Positions 7,387-15,591 are shown, numbered from the stretch's first letter. The stretch is DNA of 19,341 nt from JABDPF01 sp036351575 (GCA_036351575.1 JAZBPJ010000039.1:1-19341); one strand, 5' to 3'. Numbers and translations: made by a program. Notes: generated by a model not told the origin, from the sequence alone.

Positions 7387-7415
7387 ATGTTTTTCTTGCC
7401 GCAGGCCCGGCGTCG

Positions 7416-8462
7416 TTACCCGGCGTTGAGGTTGTATTTCATGATGCGGCCGTGGCGGCCCGTCCGGTCCCGCTCGAGATCGAAGACGTCCCCGGGCGGC
7501 ACGGCCATCTCGCCGCGCAGCGCTTCGATTTCCCGCCGGTCCCGCGCGCTGAGCCGAAAGCGAAACGGCTCGGCATGACGTTCCAGGTGCCTGGTGTTGC
7601 GGGCGCCGATGATCACGGCCGCCACGCGCGGCTGCTCCAGCACCCAGCGCGAGGCGACCGAGGCGATACTCACGCCGTGCCGCCCGGCGATCGCCGCGAG
7701 CGCTTCGAGCAACGACTGGAACAGCTCCCAGCCGCCGGTTTCCTCGATGATCAGCCGGTACTTGGTCAGCGAGCGGTTTTCCAGCGTCGGCGATTCCGCC
7801 AGCGGGTCCGTCGCTCCCAGCCAGCGGTCACTGAGAAAGCCGCCGGCCAGCGTGCCGTAGCAGAGCAGGTGCATGCCGTGCGCGGCGCACAGGTCGGCCA
7901 GGCTTTTTTCAGGCCGCGAATCGAGCAGTGAATACTGCACCTGGGTCGTGGCCAGGGGTATGCCGGCTGCAAGAATTTCCCGGGTGATCCGCGTGTTGAA
8001 ATTGGTCAGGGACAGGCGGTCGATCTTGCCGGCCTGCTGCAGTTCCCGCAGCCAGCCCGCCGCTTCCAGGTAACCGGGCACCCCGGTGTTCCACCAGTGG
8101 AACTGCACCATGTCGAGGCGCTCGAGGCCCAGGCGCCGCAGGGAGCGGTCGACGATGCGCTCGACGTCCTCGCGCCTGAGCCTCGCCAGCGCATCGTCAT
8201 CGGGAACGTACTTGGTGTGCACCTTGACGGCAACGGGGCGGTCAGCGGAGCGGTTGCGGGCGAGGAACTCACCGATCAGGGCCTCCACGCCGGTGTAAAT
8301 ATCGGCGCAGTCAAACGTGTCGATGCCGCGACGGGCGAAGGCCAGCATGTCGCCGACCGGGTCTGGCGAGACGCCTTTGCTGTGTCCGGCCGAGAGCTGC
8401 CAGCCGCCCTTGATGATGCGCGAGACCCGGTAGCCCCCGCCGAGATCGAAATGTTCGATCAT
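7416..8462 (-). CDS. Aldo/keto reductase
   Basis: A 348-residue NADPH-dependent oxidoreductase of the AKR superfamily, acting on an aldehyde, ketone or sugar in the cytoplasm. The catalytic tetrad can be read as D51 and Y56 (D-C-A-D-I-Y), K84 (V-H-T-K) and H122 (V-Q-F-H-W-W). V-I-I-G-A-R-N near the C-terminus fits the cofactor phosphate loop. ATG 8462 is chosen because it overlaps the TGA of the upstream gene as ATGA; a GTG at 8471 would add three residues. The coupling to the small TIGR04076-like protein upstream implies a joint function. The substrate is not evident. It converges on the operon end at 7268 and is separated from it by the 71-bp repeat and the palindrome. Confidence 0.88.
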   Translation of the reverse strand: MIEHFDLGGGYRVSRIIKGGWQLSAGHSKGVSPDPVGDMLAFARRGIDTFDCADIYTGVEALIGEFLARNRSADRPVAVKVHTKYVPDDDALARLRREDVERIVDRSLRRLGLERLDMVQFHWWNTGVPGYLEAAGWLRELQQAGKIDRLSLTNFNTRITREILAAGIPLATTQVQYSLLDSRPEKSLADLCAAHGMHLLCYGTLAGGFLSDRWLGATDPLAESPTLENRSLTKYRLIIEETGGWELFQSLLEALAAIAGRHGVSIASVASRWVLEQPRVAAVIIGARNTRHLERHAEPFRFRLSARDRREIEALRGEMAVPPGDVFDLERDRTGRHGRIMKYNLNAG

Positions 8463-8812
8463 TCCGCCCACGGGTTGCGCCCGGGCAGCGGCTCCACGGT
8501 CGTGTCGGCGCGCCTGACCACCCGCTTGCCGATGCGGCTGATGCGGAACCGGGCGCCGCAGTGCGGGTCTGGGCAGGCGATCACGTGGTCCGTGGCCATC
8601 CAGTCGTGCCCGTTGAGCGGCCGCTGTTTCGCCGGCAGCAGGGGAAGCAGCGCCGCCAGGGCGTACATGGAGAACGGCTTGTTCGGCTCAAAATGCAGGT
8701 TCTCGCCGCGCACTTCGAAGGCGCTGCCCGCCTCGTGGCTGCAGACGAAAGGACGGTCACCCTCGATGGTCTCGACGCGGAGGTCGTAAATGATAAACTG
8801 CGGATCGTTCAT
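8459..8812 (-). CDS. Small TIGR04076-like conserved protein
   Basis: 117 residues, starting M-N-D-P-Q-F-I-I-Y-D-L. The order of features matches my memory of TIGR04076 proteins: a V-E-T-I-E-G strand, a cysteine and histidine (C24-S-H26), an A-L-A-A-L-L-P-L-L-P segment, and a late C-P-D-P-H-C followed by A-R-F-R-I. The cysteines and histidines could bind a metal, but the family's function is unknown to me. The open frame extends upstream to 9196, but that stretch is antisense to the transporter and has no protein-like character, so ATG 8812 is the likely start although its ribosome site is weak. The stop overlaps the start of the aldo/keto reductase as ATGA, so the two are translated together. 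Confidence 0.65.
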   Translation of the reverse strand: MNDPQFIIYDLRVETIEGDRPFVCSHEAGSAFEVRGENLHFEPNKPFSMYALAALLPLLPAKQRPLNGHDWMATDHVIACPDPHCGARFRISRIGKRVVRRADTTVEPLPGRNPWAE

Positions 8813-8908
8813 CTCGTTCAACTGCCTGTCTGTGGTGCCTTTGATTATGACCCGTATCCCCTCGCCGTTCACCCGGCGCCGCCCGGCGAACACGTTCCGG
8901 CCGGGTTC

Positions 8909-10225
8909 TTGAAGTCGCCCCTCGCCCTGTTCCGGGAACTTGTCGGGCCCACCGCCGTCATGGCGGCCGGCACCATGGGCGCGGGCGCCATCGCTTCCTT
9001 CCTGCTGGCCGGCGCCTGGTTCCGCTACGACCTGCTCTGGGTGATCGTGCTGATGCTGCCGGTATTCGTCGTATCCGCCGACAGCGCGTCGCGGATCGGC
9101 GCCCTGAATCCCGATCGCGGCATGTTCTCGCTGGTTCGCGAACGCATCAGCCCGCTGCTGGCCTGGTTCATCCTGCTCGTCGTCGTGCCCGTGCACTTCC
9201 TGGTAACGATGGGACAGCTTTCGGTGATGGTCTCGGCTTTCAAGGCGCTCATGGCCTGGGCGCCCTCACCGGCGGCCGCGGCCGGACCGTCACCGCTGCT
9301 GCTGGACATCGGGTTGAGCCTGGGCCTCGCCGCGGCGACGCTGTGGCTGCTGTTTTCACGCGGTTACGCACGGCTGGAACGGATCATGACGTTCCTTATG
9401 GTGCTGATGCTGCTGTGTTTTCTCGTCGTCGGTCTGCGCGGGCTCATCGAATGGCGCGCCATTCTCGCGGGCTTCGTTCCCTCGCTGCCGCCGGACCTGC
9501 CGATACCCGACGGGAGCGGTGTGCGCGTGGCGACGGGTTCGGTCATCGCCATGGTGGGGGCCGCCATTGCACCGGCGGCCCTGCTGGGCCTGCCTTACCT
9601 GTGCGCCGATGCCGGCGGCAGCCGCCGCGAACTGGACCGCGCCTTGCGCAAGGCCGTGATCAACCTCGGCGTCATCTTCGGCGCCTACGCCATGCTGGTG
9701 GTGGTGGCCGGGGGCTTCGCACTGTTCCCGCTGGCCAATCACGCCGGTCTCGCCGACGTGCGCGAGGCCTCCGGCGTGCTGCGCGGCGCGCTGCCGGGAT
9801 CCTTCGCGGCGCTGGGACCCGTCGTCTTCACCGTCGGGCTGTTCACCGCGGCGATGACCACGCTGGTCGTCGCTGCCCAGGTGACGGTGTATTTCATCCT
9901 CGACATGCTGGGATCGGATTGGCGTTTTACCGCCGGCAACCGCCGCTACCACGTGCTGCTGGCCATATTCGTGCTGGCCGCGGCGGCGCTGGCGCCGCTG
10001 TGGGATTTCCCGGCGCTGCTCAAGGTCATCCTGCTGATGGGCATCAACGTGCTGGTGATTCCCGTCGTTTACGTGATCGTCATCGCGCTGAGCAACAACC
10101 GGACCGTGATGGGGACGATCAGGACGGAGCCGTGGCGCAACGCCGGTCTCGTCCTCGGCCTGCTGGCCTCCCTGCTGCTCGCCGTGAACAAGGCGCCGGC
10201 TTACCTGCGGCTGCTGTTCGAATAA
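8909..10225 (+). CDS. NRAMP-superfamily membrane transporter with a non-canonical metal site
   Basis: A polytopic inner-membrane protein of about 438 residues with roughly 11 hydrophobic segments. The G-P-T...A-G-T-M-G-A-G start of helix 1, the G-A-A-I-A-P segment of helix 6 and the N-N-R-T-V-M-G near the C-terminus match the NRAMP plan. The metal-binding D-P-G-N of helix 1 is replaced by G24-A-G-A27, and the M-P-H of helix 6 by A221-P-A223, so the usual Mn/Fe transport is doubtful. Another cation such as magnesium, or a non-metal substrate, is possible. The start is uncertain: TTG 8909 is the nearest in-frame start before helix 1, while ATG 8847 in another frame ends in TGA overlapping that TTG. 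A frameshift could join the two. The gene is divergent from the TIGR04076/AKR pair. Confidence 0.7.
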   Translation: MKSPLALFRELVGPTAVMAAGTMGAGAIASFLLAGAWFRYDLLWVIVLMLPVFVVSADSASRIGALNPDRGMFSLVRERISPLLAWFILLVVVPVHFLVTMGQLSVMVSAFKALMAWAPSPAAAAGPSPLLLDIGLSLGLAAATLWLLFSRGYARLERIMTFLMVLMLLCFLVVGLRGLIEWRAILAGFVPSLPPDLPIPDGSGVRVATGSVIAMVGAAIAPAALLGLPYLCADAGGSRRELDRALRKAVINLGVIFGAYAMLVVVAGGFALFPLANHAGLADVREASGVLRGALPGSFAALGPVVFTVGLFTAAMTTLVVAAQVTVYFILDMLGSDWRFTAGNRRYHVLLAIFVLAAAALAPLWDFPALLKVILLMGINVLVIPVVYVIVIALSNNRTVMGTIRTEPWRNAGLVLGLLASLLLAVNKAPAYLRLLFE

Positions 10226-10272
10226 GAAGTCCGGTATGCCCGGCAGATTGCGCTTTGCAGGCCAACCCGAAC

Positions 10273-10302
10273 AAAAAAACCGGGGTGGTTGCCCACCCCG
10301 GT
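10273..10302 (-). terminator. Intrinsic terminator of the M16 peptidase operon
   Basis: ACCGGGGTGG (10279-10288) pairs perfectly with CCACCCCGGT (10293-10302) around a four-base loop. Read on the minus strand, the ten-base-pair stem is followed by seven T (10273-10279 on the plus strand are all A). It lies 28 bases past the stop of the minus-strand gene ending at 10330. On the plus strand there is no T run after the stem, so it should act in one direction only. Confidence 0.9.
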
Positions 10303-10329
10303 CGTCCGATCATGAATATCGGGCAGTGT

Positions 10330-11880
10330 TTACCTGAAAGTATCCGCTGAATCGACGATCGTCACCTTCCTGACGTTGAGCGGATAGACCGCAACGGCCT
10401 CGTCCTCGGCCAGCACGTCTTCCGGCAAGCCCGAACGGACCAGCTCGGAATAGCTCATCGGCGACGCCAGGTTGCCGATCAGGCTGGCCGCCAGCGGCTG
10501 GGCCTCGCTCCGGTCGGTAACGATGGTGACGAACATGTTTTTTGTCTGCCAGTGCTTGCGCAGCGCCTCGTTGACCTGCTCCAGCGTTACTTCCGCCAGC
10601 AGTTTATCCAGCTCGGCCAGGTAGTTGACGCGGCCGTAGAACTTCGAATCCATCAGCCAGCCGAGCTGCTCGCCCGGGCTCTGTGCGTAAAGCCGGGTGT
10701 AGCTGCGCAGGAACGTCCGCGTGGCCTCGAAGTCTTCTGCGGACATGCCGTTCTCGATCATCAGGTCGAATTCCCGCAGCGCCATGCGCAGCGCAAAATG
10801 CGCGTGCCCGACCGTAACCCCCGACAGTTCCTCGTACTGAGCCTTCAGCTGGGAAGCGATCTGCACCGGGCGGATCCAGATGGACCAGTAATTCGATGCC
10901 CGCGGCACGCCTGAAGGCGGCAGCTGGAAGCGCCCGCCGTTGTCGTACCACTCGATGTAGCTGTAATCGCCGTAATTCATGGAACGTGTTTCGCGGATTT
11001 TCTGGTACAGGCGCGAGTAGGACTTGCGGTGCTCGCCCATCCAGGAATTGGCGACCATCAATGCTGCGAATTCGTCATCGGCGCGGGTGATGCCCAGAGG
11101 CGCCCCGGTGAAGATGGCCGATCCGAAAGCTCCGTCCTTGGCGATGATCTCGACCTCGATGCCTTCCGGCATGCGGGCTTTTGAAGGCTGCGGCGCCTGG
11201 AAGTCCGCCTTCGAGAGTTTTTCCAGGTCGGACTTGATCTTGCGCAGCAGGCCGTTCTCGTAATTCCCAGCGACGCCCAGGGACACGTTGTTGCGCGTAA
11301 AGGCATTCGCGTAATGCGCCTTCACGTCTTCCAGCGTGATGTTTTCGACGGAGGCGGAGTTGCCCTGCACCATGTGCGCCATGTTGCCGCCACGGAACAG
11401 CAGGTGCTCGAGCGCCATCTTGCTGTAATCCTCGTCCGAGGACGCGCGGATCACCTGGTCGACGTAGTTCTGCTGGTTTTTCTTGACCCGTTCGAAATCC
11501 TTTGCATCGAAGTTCGGCTCGAGCAGCACGGCTTTCATCACCGGGTAGAAATCCCCGGCAACATCGGCCGGCACCTGGAAAGTGAAGGTCGTGACCTGCT
11601 TGTCGACCTTGACGCCGTAGGATGCGGCCCAGGGATACAGGGTGTCCTGGATTTCGGAGTAGCTCATGCCGCCGGCTCCGCCGTTGGCCATCAGGGCCGC
11701 GGTGGCGTAGGTCAGTCCCTCCTTGCCGGCGGGGTCTGCGATGGAGCCGTTGACGAACCGGACCTTGAACACGACCTTGCTCGAATTCTCGAGCTTGAGT
11801 TCGGTCACTTCCATGGCGAAGGCCTGGAGCGTGAACAAGCCGGCGAAAAGGGCGAAGATCAGTCTGCTGGCCGCTTTCAT
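10330..11880 (-). CDS. Secreted M16-family peptidase homologue lacking the zinc motif (non-catalytic partner)
   Basis: 516 residues with a signal peptide (R-L-I-F-A-L-F-A-G-L-F then A-F-A before the mature part), so periplasmic. It has the two-domain layout of M16B proteins, but the region where HxxEH belongs reads G-L-T-Y-A-T-A-A-L-M and holds no zinc ligands. The C-terminal domain keeps the R/Y pair around R-E-T-R-S-M-N-Y that helps hold the substrate in partner subunits. The gene overlaps the upstream M16 gene by four bases (ATGA), as expected for a pair whose products assemble into one peptidase, like the alpha and beta subunits of mitochondrial processing peptidase. It is the last gene before the terminator at 10273-10302. 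Confidence 0.88.
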   Translation of the reverse strand: MKAASRLIFALFAGLFTLQAFAMEVTELKLENSSKVVFKVRFVNGSIADPAGKEGLTYATAALMANGGAGGMSYSEIQDTLYPWAASYGVKVDKQVTTFTFQVPADVAGDFYPVMKAVLLEPNFDAKDFERVKKNQQNYVDQVIRASSDEDYSKMALEHLLFRGGNMAHMVQGNSASVENITLEDVKAHYANAFTRNNVSLGVAGNYENGLLRKIKSDLEKLSKADFQAPQPSKARMPEGIEVEIIAKDGAFGSAIFTGAPLGITRADDEFAALMVANSWMGEHRKSYSRLYQKIRETRSMNYGDYSYIEWYDNGGRFQLPPSGVPRASNYWSIWIRPVQIASQLKAQYEELSGVTVGHAHFALRMALREFDLMIENGMSAEDFEATRTFLRSYTRLYAQSPGEQLGWLMDSKFYGRVNYLAELDKLLAEVTLEQVNEALRKHWQTKNMFVTIVTDRSEAQPLAASLIGNLASPMSYSELVRSGLPEDVLAEDEAVAVYPLNVRKVTIVDSADTFR

Positions 11881-13232
11881 TTCAGTGCTCCTTTCTCGTC
11901 GTCCGAGATCGTGGCGATGGTCAGGCGCTCCGCCTGGAGGTATTTCGAAGCGACGGTCTTGATGTCGTCCACCGTGACCGTGTCATACAGCGCGTACAGC
12001 CGATTGACGGACTCCGGATCGCCGGTGAGCCAGATATAGTAGCTGAGGGATTCCGCTATGTTGGTCGGCGTGTCCATCTGCATCGCGAAGCGGTACTTGA
12101 GGTGAGACCTGGTGCGCTCGAGCTGTTCGGGGTCCACACCCTTTTCCTGGACCTTTTCAATGGCCTTTTCGATCTCGCCCATCACGTAGCCCATGTCGCT
12201 CTTGTCGACCAGGGAGGCCTGGATGCTGAACAGGTGCGGGTCGACCGTGTCGAACGCGCCGCCAGCCATGTAGCGGACTTTCTGTTCCTCCAGGACCAAT
12301 TTTTTGTACAGCTCGGAGGTATCGGAGAATACGATCGAGGCCAGTACGTCGAGCGCGGGCATGTCGATGCGCTCGTCACTGAAGGCCGGTCCCTTGTAGC
12401 TCATGTTGAGATACGGCGGAATGCTGCCGTTCTGCAGGTGGGTATAACGGGTCTCGGTCTGCTCCGGCTCCACCGGCACTTCGGAGACGTAATCACCGCG
12501 CTCCCAGTCGCCGAAGTATTTCTCGGCCAGGGCGTTCACGTTTTCGGGTGTGACATCGCCCACTACGAGCACCGTGTTGTATTCCGGCCGATAGTATCGG
12601 TCGAAGAACTTCATCGAATATTCGTACTGGTTAGGCATATCGACGATGTCTTCAAAGTACCCCATCGTGGTATGTCCGTAGGTATGCTTCGTGAACGCCG
12701 TCTCGGCCAGTTTTTCACGCAGCTGGCTGTAGGGGCTGGCGAAATTCTTGGTGTACTCGCCTTTCACGGCGCCGGCCTCGGTCTTGAAGTCATGCTCCGA
12801 GTAGGCCAGGTTCATGAACCGGTCCGACTCCAGCTCGAACATCAGCTCGAGTTCATCGGCGTTGCCGGTCATGTGGTACACCGTGCGGTCCAGCCAGGTA
12901 TTGGCATTGGCGGCCGCACCGGTCGACTTGAGCGCCGCGGCGTATTCCGCCTTGGAGTACTTTTCGGTGCCGCGGAACATCATGTGCTCAAAGAAATGGG
13001 CGAAACCGGTCACGCCCTCTTCGACCTCGTTCCGTGAGCCGACCCGTGTGATGATGTAAAAAGCAGCCAGGCCGGGCGCGTCGAACGGCACGGTGACGAC
13101 GTTCAGGCCATTGTCCATGCGATGCTGGTGGATGGTGTTCGGAAGAATTTTCTCTTCCTTGGCCTGCAGCGGCGCCGCGAGCACGACCGTCGCGCCCACC
13201 AGCAGGGCAGTAAAGCTCGATTTGACTTTCAT
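11877..13232 (-). CDS. Secreted zinc metallopeptidase, M16 family (catalytic subunit)
   Basis: 451 residues with an N-terminal signal peptide (A-L-L-V-G-A-T-V-V-L-A-A-P-L-Q-A). H79-F-F-E-H83 is the inverted zinc motif of the M16 family, and E159, in T-E-A-G-A-V-K-G-E, is at the right distance to be the third zinc ligand. The enzyme would cut peptides in the periplasm inside a closed chamber formed with the partner encoded by the next gene. It is the first gene of a two-gene operon and overlaps the second by four bases. A GGAG lies about ten bases before the ATG, and a short hairpin in the leader ends next to it. Confidence 0.93.
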   Translation of the reverse strand: MKVKSSFTALLVGATVVLAAPLQAKEEKILPNTIHQHRMDNGLNVVTVPFDAPGLAAFYIITRVGSRNEVEEGVTGFAHFFEHMMFRGTEKYSKAEYAAALKSTGAAANANTWLDRTVYHMTGNADELELMFELESDRFMNLAYSEHDFKTEAGAVKGEYTKNFASPYSQLREKLAETAFTKHTYGHTTMGYFEDIVDMPNQYEYSMKFFDRYYRPEYNTVLVVGDVTPENVNALAEKYFGDWERGDYVSEVPVEPEQTETRYTHLQNGSIPPYLNMSYKGPAFSDERIDMPALDVLASIVFSDTSELYKKLVLEEQKVRYMAGGAFDTVDPHLFSIQASLVDKSDMGYVMGEIEKAIEKVQEKGVDPEQLERTRSHLKYRFAMQMDTPTNIAESLSYYIWLTGDPESVNRLYALYDTVTVDDIKTVASKYLQAERLTIATISDDEKGALK

Positions 13233-13244
13233 GTGAACAGAACT

Positions 13245-13278
13245 CCGGGTTTCAAGGAGAAATCAACCCGGGATTATC
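13245..13278 (-). promoter_or_regulatory. Leader hairpin and possible -10 box of the M16 operon
   Basis: On the minus strand a GATAAT (plus-strand 13273-13278) could be a -10 box, though no good -35 is seen. Downstream of it, seven bases (13265-13271) can pair with 13245-13251 across a 13-base loop. The 3' side of the stem runs into the GGAG that serves as ribosome site for the peptidase gene. The hairpin might reduce translation, but the stem is short and this is only a candidate. Confidence 0.28.
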
Positions 13279-13412
13279 TCATTTTTGATCGTCTCGTGGC
13301 GGTATGCTTTCTTCACGACCTCTTTACATGTCCGCTACGCGGCCTTCACACCCGGCGCGGCATTCTTCTCGATTAGAATCAGGCCCTGATTCCAACAGCT
13401 GACAGGTATCCC

Positions 13413-14807
13413 ATGAAACAACTGCACGAAGTCATCGAAGTCCCGGGCAAGCGGGAGGAAGTGTTTCGATTTACTTCCGATTTCAGCCGTATCGGGCAGT
13501 GGGATCCGGGCGTAACGGCGTCGGAAAAACTGACGCCCGGCCCGATCGTCGAAGGCAGCCGCTTCAAGGTCGTGGTCAAGGCCGGCCTGGGTACCGCCGA
13601 GATGATTTACACCGTTCTGCGCCACGAGCCGCCGCAGCGCGTCGTGCTCGAGGGCGTCGGCGAGAAGGTGCACGCGCTCGACGATATCCGCTTCAGCGAG
13701 ACCGACAGCGGAACGCAGATTGACTATACCGCCCGAATTTCACTGGGCGGCCTGGCCGGAAAAGCCGAATTCCTGCTGGGAAACGCCCTGGAGCGCATGG
13801 GCAGAAAAGCGATGGACGGTTTGCGCAAGGCCCTGACCCCGGGCGCGCAGCCACCTTCCGAGTCGCCGCGCCGCAACCTGGCGGACCGGCTCGTGCTGCC
13901 CGGCGCACTGGGCTTCACCCGCTTCGGCTACGCACATCGAAAGAAAAGCTGGCGGCCGATTAGCGAGCGCCTCGAGGGCCGCACGGCGGTTGTAACCGGC
14001 GCCACCTCGGGCCTGGGGCGCGTTGTCGCTGCGGAGTTGGCCGCGCTCGGCGCGCGCGTCGTCCTGGTCGGCCGCAGTCGCGAGAAACTCGGCCAGGCGC
14101 TCGCGGAGATTACCGCGGAAAGCGGCAACTTCGACGTGGCCGCCGAGCAGGCCGACCTGAGCCTGATGTCCGAGGTCCGGGCACTCGCCGGGCGGTTGCT
14201 GGAACGAGAAAAAGCAATCCATATCCTGGTCAACAACGCCGCCGTGCTGCCGGCCGAGAAAACAATGACCGCGGAAGGCCTGGAAACGGCTTTCGCCACC
14301 AACCTCCTGTCGCCCTGGCTGCTGACCCGCCTGCTGATCCCCCGGCTCGAGGCCTCGGCGCCTGCGCGCATCGTCAACGTGTCGTCGGGAGGCATGTACC
14401 TGAGCGGCCTCGACGTGGATGAACTGCTGGACCCCTCCGACCCCTACGACGGCAGCCGGGCCTATGCGCGCGCCAAGCGCGGACTGATGGTCCTGACCGA
14501 AGCCTGGGCCGAAGAACTGGCCGACTCGGGGGTAGTGGTCAACGCCATGCACCCGGGCTGGGCGGATACGCCGGGCGTGCAGGACTCCCTGCCGGCTTTT
14601 CACCGGCTGACCCGGCCCGTGCTGCGAACACCGGAGCAGGGCGCCGACACCATCGTCTGGCTGGCCGCCGCAACGGAGGCCGGGCAGGTCAGCGGAAAAT
14701 TCTGGCTGGACCGCGAACCGCACCTTGCCGCCATCTTTCCCGGCACGGCGGGCAGCGAACCGCAGCGACAGCGATTGATTGACGAACTCACGCGCCTGGT
14801 GGCCTGA
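13413..14807 (+). CDS. Fusion of an SRPBCC (START-like) domain with a short-chain dehydrogenase/reductase
   Basis: 464 residues in two parts. Residues 1 to about 145 have the SRPBCC fold pattern, a hydrophobic-ligand-binding cup (V-F-R-F-T-S-D-F near the start, a long C-terminal helix near E-R-M-G-R-K-A). From about residue 185 a classical SDR follows: T195-G-A-T-S-G-L-G202 for NAD(P) binding, N274-N-A-A, S324/S325 and Y351-A-R-A-K355 as the catalytic set. The SDR part resembles retinol-dehydrogenase or DHRS12-like enzymes that act on lipophilic alcohols or ketones, and the SRPBCC part may bring the substrate. The ribosome site (ACAGGT) is weak. The gene is divergent from the M16 operon, and the methyltransferase gene starts one base after its stop. 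Confidence 0.85.
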   Translation: MKQLHEVIEVPGKREEVFRFTSDFSRIGQWDPGVTASEKLTPGPIVEGSRFKVVVKAGLGTAEMIYTVLRHEPPQRVVLEGVGEKVHALDDIRFSETDSGTQIDYTARISLGGLAGKAEFLLGNALERMGRKAMDGLRKALTPGAQPPSESPRRNLADRLVLPGALGFTRFGYAHRKKSWRPISERLEGRTAVVTGATSGLGRVVAAELAALGARVVLVGRSREKLGQALAEITAESGNFDVAAEQADLSLMSEVRALAGRLLEREKAIHILVNNAAVLPAEKTMTAEGLETAFATNLLSPWLLTRLLIPRLEASAPARIVNVSSGGMYLSGLDVDELLDPSDPYDGSRAYARAKRGLMVLTEAWAEELADSGVVVNAMHPGWADTPGVQDSLPAFHRLTRPVLRTPEQGADTIVWLAAATEAGQVSGKFWLDREPHLAAIFPGTAGSEPQRQRLIDELTRLVA

Positions 14808-14808
14808 C

Positions 14809-15522
14809 ATGATCGGTATGCGAACATTTCTGCTTTTCTTCCTTGCAGCCGCGATCAGCCTCGCAGCCACCGCCGATGACGGCATCTACGAATACGGTAA
14901 AGCGTCGCGCGACGGCATCGGCAAGTTCTACATGGGGCGCGAGATCTCTCACGTCATGGGTCACCTCGGCGCGGCCTGGCTGGAGCGACCCACGCGGGAA
15001 CGCGAAGAACGCACCGACCGCCTGCTCAATCGCCTGCCGCTGAAGCCTGACAGCGTGGTCGCCGACATCGGGGCCGGGACCGGTTACTTCACTTTTCCGA
15101 TGGCTGAACGCGTTCCCGACGGGCGGGTCCTGGCCGTCGACATTCAGCAGGAGATGCTCGATATGATCACGGCGCGGATGGCGGCGGAGGGAGTTTCCAA
15201 CATCCGGCCCGTGCTCGGAACGGAGCGTGACCCCGGGCTGGAGCCGTCGTCGGTCGATCTCGTCCTGCTGGTCGACGCCTACCACGAGTTTTCCTGGCCC
15301 CGGGAAATGGGCGAAGCCATGGCGCGGGCGCTCAAACCGGACGGACGCCTGGTGCTGATCGAGTACCGGGCCGAAGATCCGTCCGTTCCTATCAAGCCCC
15401 TGCACAAGATGTCGGTCAAGCAGGCGCGAAGGGAGATGGCGGTGCTCGGCCTGGAACTGGAACGCAACGGAAAATTTCTGCCCCAGCAGCATTTCATGGT
15501 GTTCCGAAAAACACGGCCCTGA
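14809..15522 (+). CDS. SAM-dependent methyltransferase domain protein with an N-terminal signal peptide
   Basis: 237 residues. M-R-T-F-L-L-F-F-L-A-A-A-I-S-L-A-A-T-A is a clear signal peptide, and the mature part has a class I methyltransferase fold with motif I at A85-D-I-G-A-G-T-G92 and a later V-D-A-Y-H-E-F segment. Similar exported methyltransferase-like proteins occur in many proteobacteria; their substrate is unknown to me, and SAM is not normally present in the periplasm. ATG 14809 follows the SDR stop by one base; a second ATG at 14818 would remove three residues and place the signal peptide at the start. It is probably co-transcribed with the SRPBCC-SDR gene. Confidence 0.8.
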   Translation: MIGMRTFLLFFLAAAISLAATADDGIYEYGKASRDGIGKFYMGREISHVMGHLGAAWLERPTREREERTDRLLNRLPLKPDSVVADIGAGTGYFTFPMAERVPDGRVLAVDIQQEMLDMITARMAAEGVSNIRPVLGTERDPGLEPSSVDLVLLVDAYHEFSWPREMGEAMARALKPDGRLVLIEYRAEDPSVPIKPLHKMSVKQARREMAVLGLELERNGKFLPQQHFMVFRKTRP

Positions 15523-15570
15523 GGCCCATGGAGGGACCGACCCGCGGAGCTCCAGCGCAACGGCCTCGGC

Positions 15571-15590
15571 GAACAACGCGAGCGCTGTTC
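15571..15590. terminator. Possible hairpin between convergent genes
   Basis: GAACAACGC (15571-15579) nearly pairs with GCGCTGTTC (15582-15590), with one mismatch and a tight loop. It lies between the methyltransferase stop (15522) and the convergent acetyltransferase stop (15592), but no run of T follows on either strand. It is a weak candidate. Confidence 0.22.
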
Positions 15591-15591
15591 T

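Noticed and set aside
6162..7388. 408-codon open frame on the minus strand
   Set aside because: It lies opposite the enolase-superfamily gene, which has its complete catalytic set; the minus-strand translation is rich in H, Q, R and G without any fold signature.
8561..8908. Upstream extension of the NRAMP-like frame
   Set aside because: It would overlap the TIGR04076-like gene on the other strand, and the extra sequence has no membrane or domain character.
13345..13379. TTCACA and TAGAAT as a promoter for the SRPBCC-SDR gene
   Set aside because: The spacer would be 23 bases; the TAGAAT alone may be a -10 box but cannot be supported without a -35.
13740..14885. 381-codon open frame on the minus strand
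   Set aside because: It is the shadow of the SDR part of the fusion gene, which has clear cofactor and catalytic motifs on the plus strand.
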